Assembly (NCBI GenBank): GCA_003223515.1
Contig: QHVI01000082.1
Location: forward strand, 1-37,096
Direction of reading: 5' to 3'
DNA length: 37,096 nucleotides
Source: Candidatus Angelobacter sp. Gp1-AA117
GTDB taxonomy: Bacteria; Acidobacteriota; Terriglobia; Terriglobales; Acidobacteriaceae
Part shown: positions 7,701 through 14,437 of the stretch, in pieces
How the letters are laid out: each line of letters begins with the position of its first letter
Numbering within the stretch: the stretch's first letter is position 1
Position numbers and translations under genes: made by a program
The notes under the pieces: generated by a model
Told to the model about the DNA's origin: nothing
The model's input: only the letters and a program-made list of their open reading frames with translations
Database searches by the model: none

Positions 7701-9885
7701 TTCGATCATCGTGGGTGAATGGGAGGAAGCGCTTGATGTTCTTAACCATTTGCTTCCCGTGTTTCACCAGTTCCATGAGACCCCAAGCGAAATCCAGGTT
7801 TATTCATTGCTGGTGGACATCTACTCGCAAAGGGAGTCTGATCTCAAGGATTTTGATAAAGCGCTGGCATACTATCGTGCTGCTCTTCAGTTGGTGGAAA
7901 AAACAGATTCATCCCTCAAACCAGGGCTTTCAATGTCGCTGGAAGAGGGTCTGTGGCAACAAAAACGCTATAAGGAATCAAGAAATCTCATTGGTGAATC
8001 TCTTGCTTACTACTCGAAGAACAAAAACATATCCGGACAAGCCAATGCCCTGCTGAGCATGGCCGAGGTACAGCGCCTGGAAGGTGACGTTCGTGGTGCT
8101 GCTGCAACACTGACGCACGCTGAATCGTTTGTAAAACAGACGGATGATCTGTACATGACCGGGCGTCTTTATTACAGTCAAGCCGCTCTGAAAAAGAAAG
8201 AAGGACGTTTCAAAGAAGCTATTGCCCAGTACGAGCGCGTGATCGGCATGCTGGAGCAGTTCAAGTCTACGGCAGATGCCAGCGTGCGCCGCAAAACCTC
8301 TGAAGGCTACGGCTATATCTATGACGAACTGAGCGATGCGTGGTACTCGCTCGGCTTGCAAGACGCACAGCAGAAGCTCAGGGCCGCCGATAAAGCACTT
8401 CAATATGCGGAGCTGAATAAATCCCGCGTGTTCACCACTTCATGGGGACGTACGTTCGTGGATGGGTTGAAACGCCAGCTTCCTGCCCCGCTGCAGGAAA
8501 AAGAACGCAACCTGGCTGTGCGACAAGGCGCACTGCAGGCAGAATTGGAACAGTCACTCTCAGGCCGTGGAACACGGCCGGCGAAGCAGGTACAGGAGGA
8601 ACTCAAACGAGAGGCCGAGGAGCAGGCTGCGCTGGAAAACGAACTGCGAGCGGCCAATCCTGCCTATGCAGAGGCGCGCTATCCACGCCCAGTCGCTATT
8701 TCCGATCTGCCCCTGCGACGCGGCGAATTGTTCGTGGAATTCAAGGTGCTCCAGGACTCGCTGCTGGTGTGGATGATTGAAGGCACAGAGCATGGCCCCA
8801 ACCTGGCGGCTTTCTATAAGGTAGAACATCCGCGAGACTGGTTCATGGAAAACATCGCTGCCCTGAGGAGGCCATTCAATCGCGGCGATCCTGATCAATT
8901 TGATCCCCGGCTTTCTGAGGAGCTTTTTCGCACTCTTTTCCCGGAGCCATACGCACGGAAGCTGCTCACAGCCGAGTCAATCATCTTTGCTCCGGATGAC
9001 GCGCTCTTCCTGCTGCCCTTTGAGATACTCTCACCCGCTGCGGTCCAGTCGAACTTTGTGCTGCTGAAGCAGCCGGTTACCTATGTTCCTTCGGCGGCTG
9101 CACTGCGTCTTTCCCGCGCTGTGAATCCGGTAAAGCACGAGTGGGCGGCGCAGTTCTTTGGCATTGCCGATCCCATTACGAGTGAAGATGACGAGCGCTA
9201 CACGGCCGCCACGGTGGCGGCGGAACTCGAACGGGATAGACCCAGCCAGGAATCGGGCAACCCGCCTGTGGTTCGCGCGCCAGTGCTGCGCGGAGGCTTG
9301 AAGTCACGCGAATATATTTTCGAGCGCCTGCCGGACACAGCCAAAGAGATCAACAACATTGCCGGCCTGTTCACTGTAGAGCAGTCAACGGTGGTCCGCA
9401 CCGGACTGGAGGCGACGAAACGCGAGCTGCTTCAGACCGACCTTGGCCGCTTTCGCTTCGTGCATTTCGCCACGCATGGTTTTGTGCCGGTGGAACCGGG
9501 CATCCGGGAACCTGCTTTGATTCTTTCCTACGACGGTAAAGAAGAAGAACGCATGATGCTCACGCTCTCAGAGATTATTCAATTGAAGCTGCACGCAGAG
9601 ATGGTGGTGCTTTCAGCCTGCAATACCGGATCAGGCAAAGTCACACGTGCAGAAGGTGTATCAAGCTTAGGTACCGCATTTCTCGCCGCAGGAGCTTCGA
9701 GCGTAATGATGAGTTTGTGGAAGGTGGCGGATCAATCCACGGCCATTCTGATGCAGGAGTTTTACAAAAATCTCTTGCGCGGAATGCCCAAGAACAAAGC
9801 CTTGGCCAACGCACGTGCAACTCTGGTTTCCAAGGGATATAAGAATCCGTTCTTCTGGGCGCCGTTTGTTCTCACAGGCGAATAA
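4777..9885 (+). CDS. TPR-CHAT caspase-like protein, predicted lipoprotein
   Basis: A 1702-residue protein. The N-terminus is a secretion signal (about 5-28) containing a lipobox-like LAAC, so membrane lipidation is likely, although a conventional cleavage after WAQ is also possible. Residues about 40-1290 are an almost continuous array of TPR repeats. A coiled, Glu/Arg-rich linker (about 1250-1350) leads into a C-terminal CHAT peptidase domain. The expected dyad is present: His1567 in HFATHG and Cys1615 in LSACNTG, followed by GEG- and GA-type strands (AEGVSSLGTAFLAAGA) and the terminal FFWAPFVLTGE. CHAT domains are clan CD proteases; some (Craspase, gasdermin-linked) act in defence, while many acidobacterial and cyanobacterial ones are uncharacterised. 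The ATG at 4777 or 4789 is preferred because the signal peptide begins there; the open frame extends about 440 nt further upstream, over the divergent small secreted gene. No Shine-Dalgarno sequence; GATAAT abuts the start. Confidence 0.9.
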   Translation: MCKTMLKTVRPQGLLIILVLAACASGWAQEAKSPQDYVPPELQASDPEVKTYLDTADHLAKEGKYTEAFQQVQQALDLCIRKKLPDKGLLEAKLATALFMQGNVDAARQHWLTALKDSGITGNLVLQADTLVALSSLSQATGKADEALDMASKAVALSRKSGNFWIQSRCLGEMGRLQLTLGKQTEARASVEEALRLDRLNQYGWEPTHLLYLAWVTFADPAKLDQGIQLASSARDLAIKREDYVAFMLTSTSLGRAYVQKGQLNEGIALLERSRGGMDDQGRSLFKNPVSYKAGIALPYPQITFLEAIAGAYQAGHRTDDALKSWTELYDVAKRASFTLAAAEAAHSIGDIYQSKKEYSQAIRFYSLAAESWEKGGNAERRIDALGSEAFMLLQNSQSEEALRVYDSLLPLVKEAKDSRRQFVFNLAIVETVQPGGGLERTQKALREAESLLSPDLTLAGVDPNLIMEMYVRLAGVYEKKNEQIPMLIALEKAMTPAEALGKVEAMVQLDREIEKDLAAAHAKEKATSSYEAEDFATALAYFELLQHFEETVARWKGKLDDYNRDADNQPLKKVLEIPLKLIQQADGPVVLETNLRAMGPIAARVRLEVLTLLSDYYLREQHPEKTIEFASVALSYLQLGENEQPRSLDVRVVCRLAYALLMQKDLPNALQRVGTCLSIAKKLGDAQLLGMAHQLNVMVLQAAGRENETQESNEYLRQHAPDDPMHYVELAQLKNQQGNHAGATEALRKALGLIEARKDQKQTAYVHLALADSLRAGTPGSDEERAHLEAALSLYHQLDDVEAQARVSTALGIYFAGKQDSAQAVKYFDTALQLSRQIKNRSDEAYALSAIGDAYRILKKPALALNSYRKAAEIYHGIHETAAEAFQLKGESQALDDLHKSEEALVTALKAKSVADTSGAWPARYWTRHYLSILYSQRGDYQNALTADRQAQSVASAADQPLHAAWAGLLLATDSIIVGEWEEALDVLNHLLPVFHQFHETPSEIQVYSLLVDIYSQRESDLKDFDKALAYYRAALQLVEKTDSSLKPGLSMSLEEGLWQQKRYKESRNLIGESLAYYSKNKNISGQANALLSMAEVQRLEGDVRGAAATLTHAESFVKQTDDLYMTGRLYYSQAALKKKEGRFKEAIAQYERVIGMLEQFKSTADASVRRKTSEGYGYIYDELSDAWYSLGLQDAQQKLRAADKALQYAELNKSRVFTTSWGRTFVDGLKRQLPAPLQEKERNLAVRQGALQAELEQSLSGRGTRPAKQVQEELKREAEEQAALENELRAANPAYAEARYPRPVAISDLPLRRGELFVEFKVLQDSLLVWMIEGTEHGPNLAAFYKVEHPRDWFMENIAALRRPFNRGDPDQFDPRLSEELFRTLFPEPYARKLLTAESIIFAPDDALFLLPFEILSPAAVQSNFVLLKQPVTYVPSAAALRLSRAVNPVKHEWAAQFFGIADPITSEDDERYTAATVAAELERDRPSQESGNPPVVRAPVLRGGLKSREYIFERLPDTAKEINNIAGLFTVEQSTVVRTGLEATKRELLQTDLGRFRFVHFATHGFVPVEPGIREPALILSYDGKEEERMMLTLSEIIQLKLHAEMVVLSACNTGSGKVTRAEGVSSLGTAFLAAGASSVMMSLWKVADQSTAILMQEFYKNLLRGMPKNKALANARATLVSKGYKNPFFWAPFVLTGE

Positions 9886-9889
9886 ATGC

Positions 9890-9922
9890 ACCGCAAAAGG
9901 GCGCTAATGGCGCAAAGGGCCA
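9890..9922 (+). repeat. CGCAAAGG-type repeat remnant
   Basis: The sequence ACCGCAAAAGGGCGCTAATGG is followed by CGCAAAGGGC. It is a degenerate copy of the CGCAGAGGACGCAAAGG family and fills the 41-bp gap between two convergent genes. Confidence 0.6.
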
Positions 9923-9926
9923 AAAG

Positions 9927-10550
9927 CTAATCGGTATCAAATCTCTGCTCTTTAAACGGGTCCCCGTACATATGATAACCGTTCTGTTCCCAGAAGCCGG
10001 GGGCATCGTGGTCGAGGAACTCAAGGCCGCGCATCCACTTCACTGATTTCCAGGCGTAGAGATGCGGCACGATCAGCCGCAACGGATAGCCATGATCCGG
10101 CGTAAGCGGCTCGCCATCATGATGAGTCGCCAGCAGGACGTCGTCACGATCGAGATCGGCAAGCGGAATGTTGGCGGTAAAACCCTGCTCTGCGTGGACC
10201 AGGACATGACTGGCTTGCGGCTTGGGCTTGACCAGCTTGATGATTTCCTTGAAGGCGACGCCCTCCCAGTGATTGTCAAAGCGGCTCCAGCGGGTGACGC
10301 AATGAAAGTCGCTGGTGTCTTTGACGCGGGGCAGCTTGTTGAACTCGTCCCAGGTAAGCTGCACCGGGTTTTCCACCAGACCCCAGAGGCGGAAATTCCA
10401 TCTGGCGGGATCGAAGTGCGGGACAGAGCCGTAGTGGAGCACCGGCCATTTCAGGGTGAGGGACTGGCCCGGAGGCAGGCGTCCATCGCGGAGCATCTCC
10501 TGTTCTTTCTGTTTGCGCTCGTTGTCGCCGAACAAAGACATCGTATTCAT
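9927..10550 (-). CDS. Sulfite oxidase-like molybdopterin oxidoreductase, cytosolic
   Basis: A 207-residue single-domain protein of the sulfite oxidase/YedY fold (COG2041). Cys84 in DFHCVTRWSRFDN is the residue expected to ligate molybdenum. Later conserved parts are HGYPLRLIVPHLYAWKSVKW, which holds the molybdopterin-binding basic residues, and the C-terminal FWEQNGYHMYGDPF. It has no Tat signal, dimerisation domain or heme domain, so it belongs to the short cytosolic branch. Its substrate is not established; reduction of S- or N-oxides or oxidation of a sulfur compound are the family options. The ATG start gives MNTMSLFGD. It is divergent from arsR, with a 118-bp gap holding a repeat remnant and the arsR promoter. 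Confidence 0.9.
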   Translation of the reverse strand: MNTMSLFGDNERKQKEQEMLRDGRLPPGQSLTLKWPVLHYGSVPHFDPARWNFRLWGLVENPVQLTWDEFNKLPRVKDTSDFHCVTRWSRFDNHWEGVAFKEIIKLVKPKPQASHVLVHAEQGFTANIPLADLDRDDVLLATHHDGEPLTPDHGYPLRLIVPHLYAWKSVKWMRGLEFLDHDAPGFWEQNGYHMYGDPFKEQRFDTD

Positions 10551-10570
10551 TTTACAGATTCGCGCGGAAT

Positions 10571-10602
10571 TTACCGCAAAGAATGCAAAGGGCGCGAAGG
10601 AA
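10571..10602 (+). repeat. CGCAAAGG-type repeat copy
   Basis: TTACCGCAAAGAATGCAAAG is followed by GGCGCGAAGG. It belongs to the same family as the copies at 10985-11062 and 25641-25673 and lies in the divergent gap ahead of arsR. Confidence 0.65.
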
Positions 10603-10628
10603 ACAACAGGTGAACTGCTGAGTATTTA

Positions 10629-10661
10629 TTGACACTCATCGATATAAAGGGTATAGATAAT
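10629..10661 (+). promoter_or_regulatory. arsR promoter with operator-like motif in the spacer
   Basis: A consensus -35 box TTGACA (10629-10634) is followed after 17 bp by TATAGA (10652-10657), overlapping GATAAT (10656-10661). The arsR ATG comes 7 bp later, so the mRNA should be leaderless or nearly so. The 9-mer ATCGATATA (10638-10646) sits inside the spacer, the usual place for autorepression by an ArsR protein. The same 9-mer recurs ahead of the arsI-like gene. Confidence 0.65.
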
Positions 10662-10668
10662 CTTCAAT

Positions 10669-10968
10669 ATGGCTCTGAGCAATAAACAACTGGTGGACGC
10701 CTTGAAGGCGATTGCCGATCCTACGCGACTGAAGATCCTGCACCTGCTCAAGCAGAAGGGCTGCTGCTCGATCGGCAAAGGCGTGGGCCTGTGCGCCTGC
10801 GACATCGAAGAGCAGGTCAAACTGTCACAGCCGACCATCTCGCATCACATGGCCATTCTGAAGAAAGCGGGGTTGATCCACGCGGAAAAGCATGGACTGT
10901 GGATGTGGTACCGGCGCAATGAAAAATCGTTGAAGGAACTGGCACAGGCGATCAGCGGCAGTGTCTAG
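10669..10968 (+). CDS. arsR: ArsR/SmtB-family metalloregulator
   Basis: A 99-residue winged-helix repressor. The core is ALKAIADPTRLKILHLLKQKG followed by CDIEEQVKLSQPTISHHMAILKKAGLI, the DNA-recognition helix and wing. Cys42 and Cys44 in GLCACDI match the ELCVCDL arsenite-sensing site of classical ArsR, and Cys32-Cys33 provide further thiols. As(III) or a related soft metalloid is therefore the likely inducer, releasing the repressor from DNA. The promoter is a good sigma-70 match with a candidate operator in its spacer. The probable target is the arsI-like gene 230 bp downstream, which carries the same 9-bp motif. The 190 bp between them is mostly repeat arrays, so the two genes probably have separate promoters. 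Confidence 0.93.
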   Translation: MALSNKQLVDALKAIADPTRLKILHLLKQKGCCSIGKGVGLCACDIEEQVKLSQPTISHHMAILKKAGLIHAEKHGLWMWYRRNEKSLKELAQAISGSV

Positions 10969-10984
10969 CCGAGACATTTGAACT

Positions 10985-11062
10985 TTACCGCAGAGGACGC
11001 AGCATAGCGGAGCCACAACCAGAAGCCTTTAACCGCAGAGGACGCAAAGGACGCAGAGGACT
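10985..11062 (+). repeat. CGCAGAGGACGCAAAGG repeat array
   Basis: Two blocks, ACCGCAGAGGACGCAGCATA (from 10987) and AACCGCAGAGGACGCAAAGG (from 11031), are joined by a degenerate spacer. This is the best-preserved copy of this family in the window and separates arsR from arsI. Confidence 0.8.
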
Positions 11063-11075
11063 CAATAAAAAAATC

Positions 11076-11104
11076 TTACCGCTGATAACACTGATGAACA
11101 CTGG
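11076..11104 (+). repeat. CTGATAACACTGATGAACACTGG repeat
   Basis: The unit ACCGCTGATAACACTGATGA is followed by ACACTGG. Two longer related copies lie at 32589-32667, and an eroded antisense copy at about 14339-14380. Confidence 0.7.
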
Positions 11105-11167
11105 TCGATTTCACCGAAGGGAAGAGTTTTTCAACCAGTAACGAGAGAAAAAAATTTGCGCAGTAAT

Positions 11168-11176
11168 ATCGATATA
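11168..11176. promoter_or_regulatory. Candidate ArsR operator ahead of arsI
   Basis: ATCGATATA is identical to the 9-mer in the arsR promoter spacer. It is embedded in the AT-rich, partly palindromic TATCGATATATATC, 22 bp before the arsI start. The identity of the two sites and the ArsR/ArsI pairing support a shared operator; binding is not shown. Confidence 0.5.
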
Positions 11177-11197
11177 TATCAATCTAATGGAGGATAT

Positions 11198-11614
11198 ATG
11201 AATCCCAAATTTCACCTTTCACTTGACGTGGAGAACCTGGAGGAGTCGGTCCGGTTCTACTCGGTGCTGCTGAATGCTCCACCGAGCAAGCACAAACCGG
11301 ACTACGCCAAATTCGACCTGGAAAGCCCGGCCATCAACCTGGCCATGCAGGAGAAGGCGCACTGCTGCCTGCAGGGGTTGAGCCACATGGGCTTGCGCGT
11401 GGAGGCAGCAGAGGAAATTCAGGTTTTCAAGCAGCGCCTGGAAGAAGCCGGATACAAGACGCTGGAAGAGACGAACACCACCTGCTGCTATGCAGTTCAG
11501 GACAAGTTCTGGGTGTCTGATCCTACTGGTTATCGCTGGGAGGTGTACATGCTCAAAGCGGATACGGAGCACGAGAGCGGCACCCTGCCTGAACAAAAAG
11601 CCTGCTGCGTATGA
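11198..11614 (+). CDS. arsI: ArsI/CadI-family metalloenzyme (C-As lyase-like)
   Basis: A 138-residue vicinal-oxygen-chelate protein. In ArsI C-As lyases, Fe(II) ligands plus a Cys-Cys pair cleave methylarsenite. Here His6, His63 (GLSHMG) and Glu115 (RWEVY) fit the metal site, and Cys96-Cys97 in NTTCCYA fit the arsenical-binding pair, at the numbers known for characterised ArsI. CadI is the close relative named from cadmium induction. Extra vicinal cysteines occur at 56-57 and at the extreme C-terminus (136-137, ACCV), which could bind thiophilic metalloids. The ATG at 11198 has a strong GGAGG site; an upstream in-frame start would include operator DNA. Likely controlled by the neighbouring ArsR. 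Confidence 0.92.
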   Translation: MNPKFHLSLDVENLEESVRFYSVLLNAPPSKHKPDYAKFDLESPAINLAMQEKAHCCLQGLSHMGLRVEAAEEIQVFKQRLEEAGYKTLEETNTTCCYAVQDKFWVSDPTGYRWEVYMLKADTEHESGTLPEQKACCV

Positions 11615-11615
11615 T

Positions 11616-11650
11616 TTACCGCAGAGGCGCGAAGGACGCTAAGGAAACGA
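11616..11650 (+). repeat. CGCAGAGG-type repeat copy
   Basis: TTTACCGCAGAGGCGCGAAGG is followed by ACGCTAAGGAAAC directly after the arsI stop. With an antisense copy at 11699-11732 it flanks the terminator hairpin. Confidence 0.65.
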
Positions 11651-11655
11651 AGAAA

Positions 11656-11677
11656 AGGCCCGGCGTAAACCGGGCCT
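11656..11677. terminator. Hairpin terminator between convergent genes
   Basis: AGGCCCGG (11656-11663) pairs perfectly with CCGGGCCT (11670-11677) around CGTAAA. A-rich DNA lies on the left (GAAGAAA) and T-rich DNA on the right (CCATTTGATTT), suited to stopping both arsI and the convergent secreted-protein gene. Confidence 0.7.
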
Positions 11678-11698
11678 CCATTTGATTTGGTTATCTTT

Positions 11699-11732
11699 AC
11701 TGCCTCTGCTGCGTTGCGTCCTTTGCGATAAA
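11699..11732 (-). repeat. CGCAAAGG-type repeat copy, antisense
   Basis: CTGCCTCTGCTGCGTTGCGT followed by CCTTTGCGATAAA is the reverse complement of the CGCAGAGGACGCAAAGG family. It abuts the stop codon of the minus-strand secreted protein. Confidence 0.65.
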
Positions 11733-12671
11733 TTAGTGCGTTACCGACGCAAACATGGGTGAATCCAGCAGCGATTGGAAGCTCTTATCGTCGGCCTTGA
11801 AGTGGACGATCAGGCGTCCGGCATCGGAGTCGATGCTGGTATCGTCAATGGCTGTCTTCTCTGTCGGTGAGGGAGTATTCATCTTCTTGAACATCATGCC
11901 GGCCTTCAGGATCGATGAGAGGGTGGCGGCAGTCATACTGTCAGAGGTGACGACGTTGAGGTTGAAGTCCACGCCCCTGTCGAAGTCCATGGTGTAGCGC
12001 GAGCCGAGCAGCTTGGTCTTTACATCGTCGTATTCAGCGAGATTGGAAGCAGTACCCAAGGCTGATTTCAGCATGGTCTGCGTGCCTTTGGCATCAAGAA
12101 CGCTCCAGATGGTGCCGCGCTCCACGGAGCCGATCATGTCTGTAATCTCGCGGTTGGAGTTCAGGCTTTCAGAGCTGTTGTCGCGGGCGTTGAGGGCGGC
12201 GCGCACGGCAGCTTCATCGCCAAAGAGCATGGTCCAGTCATCCAGAAAGGTCATGCTCATGTTGCCTGCCATGGGATAAATGATGGAGCCGTTCACCTTC
12301 TTGCCCTTGATTTTCTGCTTGGTCAGGCGCAGGTTGAGCTTCTTATGGGGGAACTGCCCCTGGGCAACACCGATCATCTCCAGGTTCTTTTCCTTGGTGC
12401 GGAAGGAAGCCAGGGTGATCTGGTCGAGGTCCTTATCGGGGTTCACGCCGATGTCCTTGAGGGCATCTTCAAACTGCTTCATATTGGGCGGCAGGAGTTT
12501 GGCTTTCATGGCCATCGCAGTATCGGAGTTTTTCATGCGGCGGTAGTCCACGTTGATGATCTGCTGGACTTCCGAAGGGATCACAGTGCGAGTGGCAGTG
12601 CCCAATGAGGAAGCGAAGCTGGGCAATCCGCTCACCACAAAGGCCAGGACAAACAGAAATAGGCGTTTCAT
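11733..12671 (-). CDS. Secreted protein of unknown function
   Basis: A 312-residue protein with a signal peptide (MKRLFLFVLAFVVSGLPSFAS, about 1-21). The mature region is mixed alpha/beta with repeated short strands (TMLFGDEAAVRAAL, GTIWSVLDAKGTQTML). It has no cysteines and no recognisable catalytic motif. Similar-looking proteins occur in acidobacteria, but I cannot name a family. The start MKRLF is chosen because the signal peptide begins there and TACAAT lies exactly six bases upstream, a leaderless-type arrangement. MLMKR, two codons earlier, is an alternative. It lies downstream of the formiminotransferase gene on the same strand, but the 81-bp gap with its own -10 box argues for separate transcription. 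Confidence 0.75.
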   Translation of the reverse strand: MKRLFLFVLAFVVSGLPSFASSLGTATRTVIPSEVQQIINVDYRRMKNSDTAMAMKAKLLPPNMKQFEDALKDIGVNPDKDLDQITLASFRTKEKNLEMIGVAQGQFPHKKLNLRLTKQKIKGKKVNGSIIYPMAGNMSMTFLDDWTMLFGDEAAVRAALNARDNSSESLNSNREITDMIGSVERGTIWSVLDAKGTQTMLKSALGTASNLAEYDDVKTKLLGSRYTMDFDRGVDFNLNVVTSDSMTAATLSSILKAGMMFKKMNTPSPTEKTAIDDTSIDSDAGRLIVHFKADDKSFQSLLDSPMFASVTH

Positions 12672-12752
12672 AAGCATATTGTAGAACGGTTTTGCATGAG
12701 TAAGATGCATCCGGCAGCAGCTTGGGATGCTAATTCCCATTACCTAAGGTCT

Positions 12753-14225
12753 TTACCCCTGGAGCTTGCCAATCTTAGAACGCACCTCGGCGGCAAATCC
12801 TGCATCTTTTAATGATTCCAGGTTGATCTCAACGTTGGCTAGCCCGCCGGTAATCGCGGCTTTGGCCAGGGCGGCGGCGACGGTGAGGTCTGAGGCCATA
12901 TTGGGATTGGTGATGGGTTTGAGTGATTCGATGATGTCCTCCACTTCCCTGGCCTTCAGGGCGGTTTGCAGCGGGACTTCGGTGGCTGTCCGCAGGGCTG
13001 AATCGATCAGCATCTCGTTGCCTGAAGTAGTCTTGGCAGACTTGTAGGCAGCCATGACCTGGTTATAGCTCTCCGCATCGGCATCGATGCCGGCCTTGAG
13101 CTCCTCGCGAAGCTGCGCCAGGCGGGCAATGGCCTGGCTCAACTGCTGCTCATATTGCAGATAGGCTTTCTTGCCCCGGGACATTCCCGCAACCATGCTT
13201 CCCAGCGCTGCGGCCATGGCTCCTGCGGCTGCGGATGCGCTGCCGCCTCCCGGTGTCGCGGTGGGCGCGGCAAGCTGCTCGACAAATGGCTCAACTCCGG
13301 CACGCAATCCTCCCACGGCCATCTTGCCGCCCATCACAGCGGAAAGACGGGTCTCCAGGATCATGGAAGAATCGAAGCTTTCCACCTGCAGGAACCATTC
13401 GGCAGCCTGCTCCAGGGCTTTCTTGGGGATGAGTCCGACGATCTCGCTGCTCAGAGGCAGAACTCCATAGCGTGCGGCTTCGCGTTTTACAAACTCGAAG
13501 ACGCGGGCCACCGGCGTTTGCTCGAAATCGGTGAGGTTCATTGAGACCTGGGCCAGCCCGCGAACTTCAAACCCCGCGGCCTTCACGTAGCGCAGGCCGC
13601 CGGAAGAAAAGCGTATGGCCTTGGCAATCTTTTTAGCAATATCTACATTCGTGGTATTCAGGAAGACGTTGTAAGCAATCAGCGCCTTGCGCGCACCTAC
13701 CACCGTCGCGCCGGCGGTGGTGTGGCAGCACGGATCGCCAAAATCCGGTTTGCGTGCCGGGTTTACAAGAATATCTTCACGTAAACCTTCAAACTGTCCT
13801 TTGCGGATGTTTTCCAGGTTCTGGCGTTCAGGAGTCGTGGCGGCTGATTCGTAGAGATATACCGGAATCTGATAGCGATTCCAGATTTCTGTGCCCACGT
13901 GCTGGGCGATGGCCACGCAGTCTTCGATGCTCACGCCTTCGATCGGGATAAACGGCACCACGTCTGCGGCGCCGATGCGCGGGTGCGCTCCCTGATGCTT
14001 GTTCAGATCAATCAACTCAGAAGCCTTGCCCACGCCACGAATTACGGCCTCGGCGATATTTTCACGATCACCAATCAGGGTAATGACGCTGCGATTATGG
14101 TCGGAATCCATCTCGCGGTCGAGCAGATAGACTCCAGGCATCTTCATGGCGTCAATGATTGCATCAACAACAGCCTTGTCGCGGCCTTCAGAAAAGTTGG
14201 GAACAGATTCGACGAGCGAGGACAT
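12753..14225 (-). CDS. ftcD: Bifunctional glutamate formiminotransferase / formimidoyl-THF cyclodeaminase
   Basis: A 490-residue fused enzyme of histidine breakdown and one-carbon metabolism. The N-terminal half (about 1-320; VESVPNFSEGRD, HQGAHPRIGAADVVPFIP with its conserved His) transfers the formimino group from formiminoglutamate to tetrahydrofolate. The C-terminal helical half (about 325-490; APTATPGGGSASAAAGAMAA) releases ammonia to give 5,10-methenyl-THF. Animals and some bacteria carry this fused form (human FTCD 541 residues), while others have two genes. The start MSSLVESVPNFSEGR fits the family; the six extra in-frame upstream codons do not. No other hut genes lie nearby, so any histidine pathway genes must be elsewhere. 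Confidence 0.94.
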   Translation of the reverse strand: MSSLVESVPNFSEGRDKAVVDAIIDAMKMPGVYLLDREMDSDHNRSVITLIGDRENIAEAVIRGVGKASELIDLNKHQGAHPRIGAADVVPFIPIEGVSIEDCVAIAQHVGTEIWNRYQIPVYLYESAATTPERQNLENIRKGQFEGLREDILVNPARKPDFGDPCCHTTAGATVVGARKALIAYNVFLNTTNVDIAKKIAKAIRFSSGGLRYVKAAGFEVRGLAQVSMNLTDFEQTPVARVFEFVKREAARYGVLPLSSEIVGLIPKKALEQAAEWFLQVESFDSSMILETRLSAVMGGKMAVGGLRAGVEPFVEQLAAPTATPGGGSASAAAGAMAAALGSMVAGMSRGKKAYLQYEQQLSQAIARLAQLREELKAGIDADAESYNQVMAAYKSAKTTSGNEMLIDSALRTATEVPLQTALKAREVEDIIESLKPITNPNMASDLTVAAALAKAAITGGLANVEINLESLKDAGFAAEVRSKIGKLQG

Positions 14226-14250
14226 AAGCAAAAAGAATATCAAGAAGAAT

Positions 14251-14304
14251 TGGTAAGTGGGTAATTTGGCTTTTGGCTCTTAGCTCTTGGCTTTTAGCTT
14301 TGCT
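14251..14304. repeat. Composite short-repeat array
   Basis: TGGTAAGTGGGTAATTTGG (14251-14269) belongs to the GGTAATTTGG family. It runs directly into TTGGCTCTTAGCTCTTGGC units (14270-14302) of the TTAGCTATTAGC family. The two families are adjacent in the upstream region of ftcD. Confidence 0.75.
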
Positions 14305-14338
14305 CATCTGATGCGTGGGGCTTTCCCTCAACGGAAGC

Positions 14339-14380
14339 GATCAGTGCTAATCAATTTCATCTGCGTCATCCAGCGGTAAG
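14339..14380 (-). repeat. Eroded antisense copy of the GATAACACTGATGAACAC repeat
   Basis: Read on the minus strand this gives CTTACCGCTGGATGACGCAG followed by ATGAAATTGATTAGCACTGATC, a diverged relative of the units at 11076-11104 and 32589-32667. Confidence 0.5.
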
Positions 14381-14397
14381 GTTTTGATTTTGATCTT

Positions 14398-14434
14398 CAT
14401 TTACCCATTTACCAAATTATTCATTTACCCATTG
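14398..14434. repeat. CATTTACCCATTTACCAAATT repeat array
   Basis: These are tandem variants of CATTTACC(C/A) directly downstream of the PagL-like gene, only 3 bp from its stop. They belong to the family at 514-602 and 31601-31648 and are closest to the right arm of the first array. Confidence 0.75.
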
Positions 14435-14437
14435 ATG

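Noticed and set aside
10985-11104. Possible CRISPR-like array between arsR and arsI
   Set aside because: The units are short, degenerate and of two different families, without constant-length spacers or unique spacer sequences, and no cas genes are present.
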